Shown piece by piece: positions 1-7,539 of a stretch of DNA of 64,000 bases. Location of the stretch: positions 5,551,501-5,615,500 of the forward strand of contig NZ_CP021744.1 in NCBI RefSeq assembly GCF_002192455.1. Direction: 5' to 3'. Source of the stretch: Streptomyces albireticuli. GTDB lineage: Bacteria; Actinomycetota; Actinomycetes; Streptomycetales; Streptomycetaceae. The first letter of the stretch is position 1; each line of letters opens with the position of its first letter. The notes under the pieces are model-generated. The model saw nothing but the letters and a program-made list of their open reading frames with translations, searched no databases and was not told where the DNA came from. A program made the position numbers and the translations under genes.

Positions 1-26
1 GCCGCGCCCGGGAGGCGCTCGCCTAA
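1..26 (+). CDS. 3' end of an upstream gene (partial)
   Basis: In frame 3 the first bases read RAREALA followed by TAA at 24-26, one base before the ATG of the Nudix gene. This looks like the last codons of an upstream co-directional gene cut by the window edge, but seven codons are too few to identify it or to be certain. Confidence 0.3.
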
Positions 27-27
27 C

Positions 28-561
28 ATGCCCACCAACCCGGCCGACGAAGGGACCCCCGTGGCTCAGCCGACAACCGATGACCAGCCCAAGGCGCTCA
101 AACCCGCCCTGGAATCCATGACCCTGCTGGTCGCCGCCGTCATCGTCCACGACAAGGCCACCAACCGCGTGGTCCTCCTCCAGCGCAGCGACCAGGCCAA
201 ATTCGCCAAAGGCAAGTGGGACCTTCCCGTCGGCAAGAGCGAGCCCGGCGAGCCGATCACCGAAACGGCTGTCCGTGAGCTGTACGAAGAGACCGGTCTG
301 ACAGTGAAGCCGGAGTCCCTGAAGGTTGCCCACGTCATCCACGGCGCCTGGGGCGTGGAGGCCCCCAACGGCTTCCTCACGGTCGTCTTCGTCGCCCACG
401 AGTGGGTCGGCAAGCCCGAGAACCGCGAACCGCGCAAGCACGCCCAGGTCCGCTGGGTCGACGCCGACGCGATCCCCGAGAACTTCGTGGACACCACCGC
501 CAGCGCCCTCCACCGCTACCTCACCGGCGGCCCCCAAGTGTCACTGGACGGCTGGAAGTAG
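28..561 (+). CDS. Nudix hydrolase domain protein
   Basis: 177-aa Nudix-fold protein. The Nudix box is complete: GKSEPGE, seven residues, then RELYEETGL, matching Gx5Ex7REUxEExGU, the Mg2+-binding site that hydrolyses nucleoside diphosphates linked to another moiety. The box is preceded by WDLPVG, typical of (d)NTP or nucleotide-sugar type Nudix enzymes; the substrate cannot be read from sequence. The N-terminal 30 residues are polar and low-complexity, so the true start is debatable: ATG 28 has GGGAGG twelve bases upstream, GTG 61 has AAGGGA at better spacing, and ATG 118 starts right at the fold. It begins one base after the apparent stop of an upstream gene, suggesting an operon. Confidence 0.9.
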   Translation: MPTNPADEGTPVAQPTTDDQPKALKPALESMTLLVAAVIVHDKATNRVVLLQRSDQAKFAKGKWDLPVGKSEPGEPITETAVRELYEETGLTVKPESLKVAHVIHGAWGVEAPNGFLTVVFVAHEWVGKPENREPRKHAQVRWVDADAIPENFVDTTASALHRYLTGGPQVSLDGWK

Positions 562-598
562 GTGCTTGCAGGGACAGCTGAGCACCGCCTGGACCTGC

Positions 599-626
599 TT
601 GACACTGGCGCCATCAACGGTAATTG
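599..626 (+). promoter_or_regulatory. candidate sigma-70-type promoter
   Basis: TTGACA at 599-604 and TAATTG at 621-626, 16 bp apart, in a locally AT-richer gap after the Nudix gene. It would give a leader of about 160 bases for the small membrane-protein gene at 799. Inference from hexamer match only. Confidence 0.3.
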
Positions 627-798
627 AGCGGCTCTACACCGGTAACGGTACACAAGAAGCAGTTCTCGCCAAAAAGCCTTCAATAACGATGAAATCCAGC
701 CGACCCATTCGGTTCCTCAGGACCGATTCAAAGCATCACTGCAAGGCTATCCCGGCAGAGATGCAGGGCCTGCCTGTATCGCCACCGGGGGTGTCGAC

Positions 799-1008
799 AT
801 GGCTAAGACTCGTAGGGGCTACCACCGTGCAGCGCATTATGTGAGGCCAACTACCATTTCCAGCCGCGCAAAGAAGCCGACAACCTGGATGATCGTCGTC
901 GGCGTCGTGCTGGTAATTGCAGCTTGGAACACCTTCTTCGGGAACCATTCTGAAACGTCAACGCAACAGCCCGATCCCCCTGTCGCCTCCGCCCGCCCGT
1001 CCCGATAA
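799..1008 (+). CDS. small single-pass membrane protein, function unknown
   Basis: 69 aa. A basic N-terminal region (residues 1-28, rich in R, K and H) is followed by one hydrophobic helix (about 30-47, WMIVVGVVLVIAAW) and a short Ser/Thr/Pro tail, which predicts an N-in single-pass membrane protein. ATG 799 has GGGGGTG five bases upstream. It lies tail-to-tail with the caspase gene, 40 bp apart. I do not recognise the family. Possible roles are a small envelope protein or the membrane partner of the neighbouring caspase module; nothing in the sequence decides between them. Confidence 0.55.
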   Translation: MAKTRRGYHRAAHYVRPTTISSRAKKPTTWMIVVGVVLVIAAWNTFFGNHSETSTQQPDPPVASARPSR

Positions 1009-1047
1009 GCGGTTCAGGCGGGCAATTCAGAGACAGTCGGTCGAGGC

Positions 1048-2220
1048 CTATCCACCTTTGGTGCGGACGCCTCGCCTGAAGAACTGCTTCCAGGCGGCAC
1101 TTCGAGACTTCTCCGCCTCACCCGGGACTTCCGTAACAGATTTATCTTTGGTGACGACGGCTCGATCTTCTTCATCTCGAAGCCGTTTCCAGGTCTTCTT
1201 CCAATGCGTCACTTCATTCTCTGGCACACCGCATGCCGAAAGATATGCCTCGACGGTACGCCACAGCTTCGGCATCGATTCTCTGCTCTGAAGGCTGCTT
1301 ACAGTCCCCTTCGATATCTTCCCGCCCGAGTAGCGGCTGATATCCAGATTTCTCATACCGCTCACCTCTCGCACGCGCCTCAGCGAGAGGATGAATCCCT
1401 GAGCGGTCCGAATGCCATTCGGGTCCGGCCAGGACCGAACAGCCACGCCAGACTCTTGTCTTGATTCATGCGCGAGAGGAGGCTGACGATAGGCAGGGTT
1501 GCGACCGAGGGCAAGCCACCCAGCAGTGTTACGGTCCCGCTTCTGGGGCGCAGGACGCCCCTTGGCTTTCAGCCGCTTCCGAATGTGCGTGAAAACATCG
1601 TCAAGGTCCAGTAGCGCAGGTCCCCCTGGGATGCCGCACCTCAGAACCTCGATCAGTTCCCCGGTGAACGCGGTGAACGGTTCGCCAGGTGGGGCCAAGG
1701 CAACCTTGTCTCTCGGCGCGGAGGCGATGACATAGCTACCCTCGATCTCCGCGTGATCCATCAGGTCGGAGGGGCCACTCATCGCCCCAAGGGCCTTGCC
1801 GCTGAAACAGCAATCGAGCACCACCACGTGTCGTTCTGCCCGCCCGTGCAAGACCATGTCTCGCAACTGCGCGTACCGTAATCCAGTGTCCTCACGCTGC
1901 AGCACGGAACCCGTTGCCGCCAGATAAAGCTCCCCGCCCCCGCCATAGCCCAGAAGGCCGTGACCGGCGTAATACACCAACAGCGTGTCGGTAGCTTCGT
2001 CAGCAGCGACTTGTACTGCATCAAGAACCTGAGTCGCGTTGGTTGGTTCACTGACAACGATGCAGCTGTCTCGGTTCAAGCCCCAACCAAGTGGCCCGGA
2101 CAAAGCCTGTGCCAGCGCTCCCAGATTGTTGGCAACCGCTGGCAAGGCATCCAGATGACTGTACTGGCTGGTTCCTATCAGCACAGCACGAGAAGCGCCA
2201 GGATCTGGTAGGCGACTCAC
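1048..2220 (-). CDS. caspase-family protease with C-terminal HTH (EACC1-associated type)
   Basis: 390 aa, GTG start at 2220. Residues about 10-240 are a caspase/metacaspase-like (C14) fold: catalytic His87 in YYAGHG and Cys138 in LDCCFSG, each after a hydrophobic strand, in the usual order. After a linker, residues about 270-350 form an XRE-like helix-turn-helix (AQGFILSLRRVREVSG through KGTVSSLQ and MPKLWRTVEAYLSACG) of the kind actinobacteria attach to conflict-system proteins; the last 40 residues are charged. Its GTG overlaps the TGA of the EACC1-like gene (GTGA), so the two should be made together. Such pairs are predicted effector modules in which an adaptor licenses a suicidal protease. 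Targets and trigger are unknown. No signal peptide or membrane helix is seen, so it should act in the cytoplasm. Confidence 0.88.
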   Translation of the reverse strand: MSRLPDPGASRAVLIGTSQYSHLDALPAVANNLGALAQALSGPLGWGLNRDSCIVVSEPTNATQVLDAVQVAADEATDTLLVYYAGHGLLGYGGGGELYLAATGSVLQREDTGLRYAQLRDMVLHGRAERHVVVLDCCFSGKALGAMSGPSDLMDHAEIEGSYVIASAPRDKVALAPPGEPFTAFTGELIEVLRCGIPGGPALLDLDDVFTHIRKRLKAKGRPAPQKRDRNTAGWLALGRNPAYRQPPLAHESRQESGVAVRSWPDPNGIRTAQGFILSLRRVREVSGMRNLDISRYSGGKISKGTVSSLQSRESMPKLWRTVEAYLSACGVPENEVTHWKKTWKRLRDEEDRAVVTKDKSVTEVPGEAEKSRSAAWKQFFRRGVRTKGG

Positions 2221-2630
2221 AGGCGTCGACCTTGCCTGTCGTCCTCTCCCTCAAGCATCGCGATCACTCGTCGAATCTCTGCTTCATCACCGCTTGAGAT
2301 GGTAACGACCACCTCGCCGCGCCTCACCGTAACCGGCGGTTCTCGACGGCGCGTCTGCCGCCACGTCACAAGTGCAAGAACGAAGTTGGCAGCGCTCCAG
2401 CCGTTTTCCGTGATGAGTTGGAGGGCTTCAGCTGCGGAACCCATCTCGCCCGGTCCCGGGGGGTGCTCCAACAGGTCGTAGGTGGCGGTCCGGCGGAGAT
2501 CCGGCTCATCTCGCAACCAGGCATGCAGGGAACGCAGATCATCGCCGTCCCCAGTCCCTACCTCAATACGCAAGGTGCCCCCTACCCCGCTCGCAGACGG
2601 AAAACGGTCGTGCACGAAGCCTGTACCCAT
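2217..2630 (-). CDS. effector-associated constant component EACC1-like protein
   Basis: Small protein matching what I know of the EACC1 family: a leading beta strand (LRIEVG), the LRSLHAWLRDEPDLRR block, a Gly-Pro loop then MGSAAEALQLI, a helix ending WRQTRRRE, and a terminal pair of strands plus helix (VTVRRGEVVVTISSG, EAEIRRVIAML). EACC1 is predicted to link effectors such as caspases or trypsin-like proteases into conflict systems. The start is uncertain: ATG 2630 has GGGAGG directly abutting it; TTG 2573 (after a GGGGG run) begins right at the first conserved strand and may be the true start; the frame is open up to TTG 2705. Its TGA overlaps the GTG of the caspase gene. Confidence 0.8.
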   Translation of the reverse strand: MGTGFVHDRFPSASGVGGTLRIEVGTGDGDDLRSLHAWLRDEPDLRRTATYDLLEHPPGPGEMGSAAEALQLITENGWSAANFVLALVTWRQTRRREPPVTVRRGEVVVTISSGDEAEIRRVIAMLEGEDDRQGRRL

Positions 2631-2705
2631 CCTCCCGCACGCCCCGCCCAGGGACCACACGTTTGGCCTCATCGGCCCAGGACTGTCGCACCCCATCGCC
2701 AGCAA

Positions 2706-3016
2706 TCGAGAAAAGTCTAGGTCGGCGACTCGCAGCAGCTATCACCGCAGGTCACCGATCCGCCCCGCTACTAGGAGACGAAGAAGGCTGCCGCCGCACC
2801 CAGAGTCCGGACAAGCAGCGAGGGCCGCTACCCCGACTATGGGGTAGCGGCCCTCGCTGGCATTTCTGACGTCAAGTCAGGGAACTGGCAGGGCGGTGCA
2901 CGCCAGGTGCACAAGGGGGTGGAAATCAAGCGGTGACAGTGAGAACTACTGAGAAGAGTTCTCGCAGGTCACAGCCTGTTTCCAGGACTTCAGCCCAGGT
3001 CGCCCGACCCTGCCTC
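2706..3016. other. intergenic region between glnA and the caspase module
   Basis: 311 bp without a convincing gene. It holds the perfect hairpin at 2817-2858, a short repeat GTGCAC (2896-2901 and 2907-2912), and a 7-bp inverted repeat GAGAACT/AGTTCTC (2941-2947 and 2957-2963). The promoter of the EACC1-caspase pair should also lie here, near 2706-2760. I saw no tRNA or attachment-site sequence. Confidence 0.6.
2817..2858 (-). terminator. hairpin terminator downstream of glnA
   Basis: Perfect 18-bp stem (arms 2817-2834 and 2841-2858) with loop GACTAT. It lies about 160 bp past the glnA stop and upstream of the EACC1 gene, so it insulates the accessory module from glnA read-through. Confidence 0.75.
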
Positions 3017-4426
3017 TTAGATGTCGAAGTACATCTCGAACTCGTGCGGGTGCGGACGCAGCTGGATCGGGGCGATCTCCTGCGTGCGCTTGTAGTCGAT
3101 CCAGGTCTCGATCAGGTCGGACGTGAAGACGCCGCCGGCCTGGAGGTACTCGTTGTCGGCCTCGAGGGCCTCGAGGACGGCCGGGAGGGAGGTCGGGACC
3201 TGGGGGACGCCCGCGTGCTCGTCGGGGGCGAGCTCGTAGAGGTCCTTGTCGATCGGCTCGGCGGGCTCGATCTTGTTCTTCACGCCGTCGAGGCCGGCCA
3301 GGAGGAGGGCCGAGAAGGCGAGGTACGGGTTCGAGGACGGGTCCGGGGCGCGGAACTCGACGCGCTTGGCCTTCGGGTTGGAGCCCGTGATCGGGATGCG
3401 CATCGCGGCGGAGCGGTTGCGCTGGGAGTAGACCAGGTTGACCGGGGCCTCGAAGCCGGGGACCAGGCGGTGGTAGGAGTTCACCGTCGGGTTGGTGAAG
3501 GCCAGCAGCGACGGGGCGTGCTTGAGGATGCCGCCGATGTAGTAGCGGGCGGTGTCCGAGAGGCCCGCGTAGCCCTGCTCGTCGTAGAAGAGGGGCTCGC
3601 CGTTGCTCCACAGCGACTGGTGGACGTGCATGCCCGAGCCGTTGTCACCGAAGATCGGCTTCGGCATGAAGGTCGCGGTCTTGCCGTTGCGCCAGGCGAC
3701 GTTCTTGACGATGTACTTGAACAGCATCAGGTCGTCGGCCGCGGCGAGCAGCGTGTTGAACTTGTAGTTGATCTCCGCCTGGCCGGCCGTGCCGACCTCG
3801 TGGTGCTGGCGCTCGACCTGGAGGCCGGCCGCGTCCAGCTCCAGGGAGATCTCCGCGCGCAGGTCGGCGAAGTGGTCGACCGGCGGGGCCGGGAAGTAAC
3901 CACCCTTGTAGCGGACCTTGTAACCGCGGTTGTTCTCCACCGCACCGGTGTTCCAGGCGCCGGCCTCGGAGTCGATGTGGTAGAAGGACTCGTTCGCCGC
4001 GGTGTTGAAGCGGACGTTGTCGAAGACGTAGAACTCGGCCTCGGGGCCGAAGTACGCGGTGTCCGCGATACCGGTGGAGGCGAGGTACGCCTCGGCCTTC
4101 TTCGCGATGTTGCGCGGGTCACGGCTGTACTGCTCGCCCGTGATCGGGTCGTGGATGAAGAAATTGATGTTGAGCGTCTTGTCCCGGCGGAAAGGATCCA
4201 CCCGGGCCGTGCTCACATCGGCGCGCAGGGCCATGTCGGACTCGTGGATGGCCTGGAAACCGCGGATCGACGAGCCGTCGAAGGCGAGCTCCTCGGCCGG
4301 GTCGAACGCCGCCGCCGGGATCGTGAAGTGCTGCATCACGCCAGGCAGGTCGCAGAAGCGGACATCGACGAACTTGACGTCCTCGTCCTTGATGAACTTC
4401 TTGGCGTCGTCGCCGTTCTGGAACAT
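3017..4426 (-). CDS. glnA: type I glutamine synthetase GlnA (GSI-beta)
   Basis: 469 aa. ATP-dependent amidation of glutamate to glutamine, the central ammonium-assimilation step; a cytoplasmic dodecamer. Visible hallmarks are the beta-grasp start (DVRFCDLPGV), FDGSSI, the metal-site block around EAEFYVFD, HEVGTAGQAEIN, HVHQSLW, the NPTVNSYHRLVPG loop, and RNRSAAMRIP. Tyr397 in DLYELAP is the adenylylation site, marking a GlnE-controlled GSI-beta enzyme. I chose ATG 4426 because GGAGGAG precedes it and MFQN is the usual N-terminus. Two GlnR-type sites lie about 110 bp upstream. It is divergent from the RDD gene. Confidence 0.98.
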   Translation of the reverse strand: MFQNGDDAKKFIKDEDVKFVDVRFCDLPGVMQHFTIPAAAFDPAEELAFDGSSIRGFQAIHESDMALRADVSTARVDPFRRDKTLNINFFIHDPITGEQYSRDPRNIAKKAEAYLASTGIADTAYFGPEAEFYVFDNVRFNTAANESFYHIDSEAGAWNTGAVENNRGYKVRYKGGYFPAPPVDHFADLRAEISLELDAAGLQVERQHHEVGTAGQAEINYKFNTLLAAADDLMLFKYIVKNVAWRNGKTATFMPKPIFGDNGSGMHVHQSLWSNGEPLFYDEQGYAGLSDTARYYIGGILKHAPSLLAFTNPTVNSYHRLVPGFEAPVNLVYSQRNRSAAMRIPITGSNPKAKRVEFRAPDPSSNPYLAFSALLLAGLDGVKNKIEPAEPIDKDLYELAPDEHAGVPQVPTSLPAVLEALEADNEYLQAGGVFTSDLIETWIDYKRTQEIAPIQLRPHPHEFEMYFDI

Positions 4427-4535
4427 CCAACTCCTCCTAGCCCGGCCGTGCGCGGTCGGGGTTGTTTCGGTGGCGCAGTCCATATGCGGGTTCATATGCA
4501 GTGTGGCGCGCTGACGCCGACCCTAGAGAGACGGG

Positions 4536-4573
4536 ATTTCTCAAGCATGACCCATTTGTTTCGCCGAGGTTAA
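4536..4573 (-). promoter_or_regulatory. GlnR operator of glnA (two a-b half-site pairs)
   Basis: On the minus strand two 16-mers fit the GlnR pattern gTnAc-n6-GaAAc: TTAACCTCGGCGAAAC (4558-4573) and GTCATGCTTGAGAAAT (4536-4551), separated by 6 bp, so their centres are 22 bp apart. This is the arrangement known for GlnR control of actinobacterial glnA. The position, about 110 bp before the glnA start in the glnA/RDD divergent gap, suits activation or repression by nitrogen status. Confidence 0.7.
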
Positions 4574-4647
4574 CCGGGCCGAAGCCCGGATCCGGTCCGG
4601 GACCGGTCCGAAACGCCGAATGCGCGGACCCGGCCGGAAGGGAACGT

Positions 4648-5142
4648 ATGCGGTCGCAGTACCGTGGACGGGTGGACAACAGGCAAGCAATCGGCTCATG
4701 GCTCTCCGGGCCGCGCGCGGCCGCCGAGGAGATGGGCGTCGACTTCGGTTACCGGGGCGAGCGCCTCGGGCTGCCGGAGAGCGGGCCGGGCTCGGTCGCG
4801 CCCCTCGGCCGGCGATTCGGCGCGATCTTCATCGACTGGGCGCTGTGCATGCTCATCGCCTACGCCCTTCTGGCGGACGGCAAACCCCAGCAGACCGGGA
4901 ACTGGGCGCTGCTGATCTTTTTCGTACTCAGTGTGATCACTGTGGGTACGGTCGGCTGCACCCCCGGGAAGCGGCTGCTCGGGCTGCGGGTCGTCGGCGA
5001 GGCCGGCGGCCGCCTCACCTTCCCGCGCGTGCTGCTGCGCAGCGTGCTCCTGGTCGCCGTCATCCCGGCGGTCATCTGGGACCGCGACAGCCGCGGCCTC
5101 CACGACCGCCTCGCCCGCGCCGTGCAGGTGCGGATCCGGTAG
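4648..5142 (+). CDS. RDD-family membrane protein
   Basis: 164 aa. An N-terminal cytoplasmic stretch of about 50 residues leads into the RDD domain: LGRRFGAIFIDW (the Arg...Asp pair), a first helix (WALCMLIAYALL), a second (WALLIFFVLSVITVGTVG), the PGKRLLGLRVV loop, and a third helix (VLLRSVLLVAVIPAVI) followed by the DRDSRGLHDRLA motif. RDD proteins are small multi-pass proteins, some linked to ion transport; the role here is unknown. ATG 4648 has AAGGGA upstream; GTG 4672, starting MDNRQAIGSW, is a plausible alternative. It is divergent from glnA and ends at a strong hairpin. Confidence 0.88.
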   Translation: MRSQYRGRVDNRQAIGSWLSGPRAAAEEMGVDFGYRGERLGLPESGPGSVAPLGRRFGAIFIDWALCMLIAYALLADGKPQQTGNWALLIFFVLSVITVGTVGCTPGKRLLGLRVVGEAGGRLTFPRVLLRSVLLVAVIPAVIWDRDSRGLHDRLARAVQVRIR

Positions 5143-5176
5143 TCCCGGCGGTCACGCGGAGAGACAGCCGTCACGC

Positions 5177-5228
5177 ACGAACGAGGCGGGGGCGGAACCG
5201 ATCCCGGTTCCGCCCCCGCCTCGTTCGT
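5177..5228. terminator. bidirectional terminator
   Basis: Perfect 24-bp stem (arms 5177-5200 and 5205-5228) with a four-base loop, between the convergent RDD and DUF4191 genes. Confidence 0.8.
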
Positions 5229-5259
5229 TCCATGAGCCTCACGGCTCGTTCCGCGGGCC

Positions 5260-5940
5260 TCAGCGGCCCTTCGGCATCCGCATGCCCTTCGGCATCGGAC
5301 CCTTCGGGATCGGCATGTTGCTCATCAGGTCGCCCAGCGCGCGCAGCCGGTCGTTGACGATCGTCACCTGCGCGCCCGGGAGCACCCGCGGCAGCTTGAG
5401 CAGCGTCGTGCGCAGCTTCTTGATCGGCACCTGGCCCTCGGCCTCGCCCACGACGATGTCGTGCACCGGCACATCCGCGACGATCCGCGCCATGCGCTTC
5501 TTCTCGGCCGCGAGCAGGCTCTTCACCCGGTTGGGGTTGCCCTCCGCGACGAGCACGATGCCGGCCTTGCCCACGGCCCGGTGCACGACGTCCTGGCTGC
5601 GGTTCATCGCCACCGCCGGGGTCGTCGTCCAGCCACGGCCCACGTTCTCCAGGACCGCGGCGGCGGCACCCGGCTGGCCCTCCAGCTGCCCGAAGGCGGC
5701 GTGCTCGGCGCGGCGTCCGAAGACGATCGCCATCGCGAGGAAGGCCAGCAGGAAGCCAAGGATGCCCAGGTAGATCGGGTGATCGATCCAGAAGCCGATC
5801 GCGAGGAGGACACCGAAGGTGACGATTCCCACAGCCGCGACGACAAGACCGACCTTCGAGTCGACCTTTTTGGTCATCTTGTAGGTCAGGGCGATCTGCT
5901 TCAGTCGCCCGGGGTTCTCGGATGTTTCCTTCCTCGCCAT
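5260..5940 (-). CDS. DUF4191 domain membrane protein
   Basis: 226 aa. The start at 5940 (MARKETSENPGRLKQI) is the conserved one for this actinobacterial family. A basic N-terminus is followed by two membrane helices (about 29-50 and 54-72: VGLVVAAVGIVTFGVLLAIG and IYLGILGFLLAFLAMAIVFG) and a soluble cytoplasmic domain with RGWTTTPAVAMNR, VVHRAVGKAGIVLVAEG and KKLRTTLLKLPRVLPG. The C-terminus is Met/Pro/Lys-rich (PKGPMPKGMRMPKGR). The family sits beside lipA/glnA in many actinobacteria; the function is not known. Confidence 0.88.
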   Translation of the reverse strand: MARKETSENPGRLKQIALTYKMTKKVDSKVGLVVAAVGIVTFGVLLAIGFWIDHPIYLGILGFLLAFLAMAIVFGRRAEHAAFGQLEGQPGAAAAVLENVGRGWTTTPAVAMNRSQDVVHRAVGKAGIVLVAEGNPNRVKSLLAAEKKRMARIVADVPVHDIVVGEAEGQVPIKKLRTTLLKLPRVLPGAQVTIVNDRLRALGDLMSNMPIPKGPMPKGMRMPKGR

Positions 5941-5950
5941 ACGGCGAAGT

Positions 5951-6199
5951 TTACGTCGCCTGCGGACCGGGGGCCGCCACGGCCTCCAGGACGTGCTGCG
6001 CCTCGCGGCGGTCCTTGGCCCGGCGGCGGTCCTCCAGCACCGCGGTCCAGGCGTTCCGGCGGGCGGTGCGCTGGCCGCCACGCATCAGCAGCCCCTCCAG
6101 CGCGCGCAGGGCACCCCCGACGGACGGAGGCCGTACGGAGAGCGTGGCGGGCAAGGCGGTGGGCAGAGCGGACGAGGCTCGTACCGGCGCGGGCTGCAT
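5951..6199 (-). CDS. small conserved hypothetical protein
   Basis: 82 aa, Ala/Arg-rich, beginning MQPAPVRASSALPT and ending AVAAPGPQAT. GAGGGG eight bases before ATG 6199 supports the start. The middle (LRALEGLLMRGGQRTARRNAWTAVLEDRRRAKDR) should be helical and basic. It lies just upstream of the DUF4191 gene, only 10 bp away on the same strand, so it is probably co-transcribed. No recognisable domain; I recall a small gene at this place in other streptomycetes. Confidence 0.6.
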   Translation of the reverse strand: MQPAPVRASSALPTALPATLSVRPPSVGGALRALEGLLMRGGQRTARRNAWTAVLEDRRRAKDRREAQHVLEAVAAPGPQAT

Positions 6200-6354
6200 G
6201 TCGAGGTCCCCTCGGGAGCGGAAGTGGTGACAGGGCAGCGGGGGGCTGGCGGTGCGGTGACGTGCTGCTGAAGAACTGATGCGGTGCGTACAACCATCGT
6301 CACTGAACGGTGTTACCAATGGATGACCTGTTGGTCAAACACCTATGAAACGTT

Positions 6355-6400
6355 GACGCGGCCGGTGCCCCCACGATGTCGTGGGGGCACCGGCCGCGTC
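6355..6400 (-). terminator. lipA terminator hairpin
   Basis: Perfect 20-bp stem (6355-6374 with 6381-6400) and loop GATGTC, 34 bp after the lipA stop. It separates lipA from the small gene downstream. Confidence 0.8.
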
Positions 6401-6433
6401 GAATTCCTCCGCGGGAACCGGACAGGGGCGGGA

Positions 6434-7399
6434 TCAGACCGCCTGGCCCGCCGCCGCCGTGCCGCGGCGCTCCATGGCCTGCTGGTACAGCCGCCCCGCG
6501 CGGTACGAGGAGCGGACCAGCGGGCCGGACATGACACCGGCGTAGCCGATCTCGTCCGCCTCCTGCTTGAGCTCCACGAACTCCTGCGGCTTCACCCAGC
6601 GCTCCACCGGGTGGTGCCGCGGCGACGGGCGCAGGTACTGCGTGATCGTGATCAGCTCGCAACCCGCCTCGTGCAGGTCGCGCAGCGCCTCGCTGACCTC
6701 CGCGCGCTCCTCGCCCATGCCGAGGATGAGGTTGGACTTGGTGATCAGCCCGGCCTCGCGGGCCTTGGTGATCACCTCCAGCGAGCGCTCGTAGCGGAAG
6801 CCGGGGCGGATGCGCCGGAAGATCCGGGGCACGGTCTCCACGTTGTGCGCGAAGACCTCGGGGCGGGAGGCGAAGACCTCCTCCAGCAGCTCGGGCACCG
6901 CGTTGAAGTCGGGGGCCAGCAGCTCGACCTTGGTGCGGCCGCTCTCCCGGCCGGCGGTCTGCTGGTGGATCTGGCGCACGGTCTCCGCGTACAGCCAGGC
7001 GCCGCCGTCCTCCAGGTCGTCGCGCGCGACGCCGGTGATCGTGGCGTAGTTCAGGTCCATCGTGACGACGGACTCGCCCACGCGGCGCGGCTCGTCGCGG
7101 TCCAGCGCCTGCGGCTTGCCGGTGTCGATCTGGCAGAAGTCACAGCGCCGGGTGCACTGGTCGCCACCGATGAGGAACGTCGCCTCCCGGTCCTCCCAGC
7201 ACTCGTAGATGTTGGGGCAGCCCGCCTCCTGACAGACGGTGTGCAGGCCCTCCCGCTTCACCAGGCCCTGGAGCTCGGTGTACTCGGGACCCATCTTCGC
7301 CCGGGTCTTGATCCACTCGGGCTTGCGCTCGATGGGGGTCTGGGCGTTGCGGACCTCCAAGCGCAGCATCTTGCGTCCGTCGGGTGCGACAGCGGACAC
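6434..7399 (-). CDS. lipA: lipoyl synthase LipA
   Basis: 321 aa. Radical-SAM enzyme that inserts two sulfurs into protein-bound octanoyl groups, completing the lipoyl cofactor. Both clusters are visible: the auxiliary cluster cysteines in CQEAGCPNIYEC and the radical-SAM CTRRCDFC. The C-terminal RSSYRAG serine region is also present. GTG 7399 has GGGAG six bases upstream. It follows lipB on the same strand (140 bp gap); together they lipoylate E2 proteins such as the sucB product encoded in this window. Confidence 0.98.
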   Translation of the reverse strand: MSAVAPDGRKMLRLEVRNAQTPIERKPEWIKTRAKMGPEYTELQGLVKREGLHTVCQEAGCPNIYECWEDREATFLIGGDQCTRRCDFCQIDTGKPQALDRDEPRRVGESVVTMDLNYATITGVARDDLEDGGAWLYAETVRQIHQQTAGRESGRTKVELLAPDFNAVPELLEEVFASRPEVFAHNVETVPRIFRRIRPGFRYERSLEVITKAREAGLITKSNLILGMGEERAEVSEALRDLHEAGCELITITQYLRPSPRHHPVERWVKPQEFVELKQEADEIGYAGVMSGPLVRSSYRAGRLYQQAMERRGTAAAGQAV

Positions 7400-7539
7400 G
7401 TCCGGCTCCCTATGACTTCGATTCCTCGGCGAACACCAGGGTACGCCCGTTAATTCATACGTGTTTACGTGCGAAGGTTACGGATGGGGCAACCCGCGCG
7501 GGGGGAAGGTCATTCCCCCTCGGCTCGCGGCCGTGCCGC

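Noticed and set aside
1..2900. Integrated mobile element at the left end
   Set aside because: The caspase module looks accessory, but I found no integrase, tRNA remnant, direct-repeat attachment sites or plasmid genes to support an element.
2933..4573. 546-aa open frame on the plus strand opposite glnA
   Set aside because: It is the GC-rich antisense of glnA; its product is a repetitive Val/Arg/Asp/Leu mix with no domain and no ribosome-binding site.
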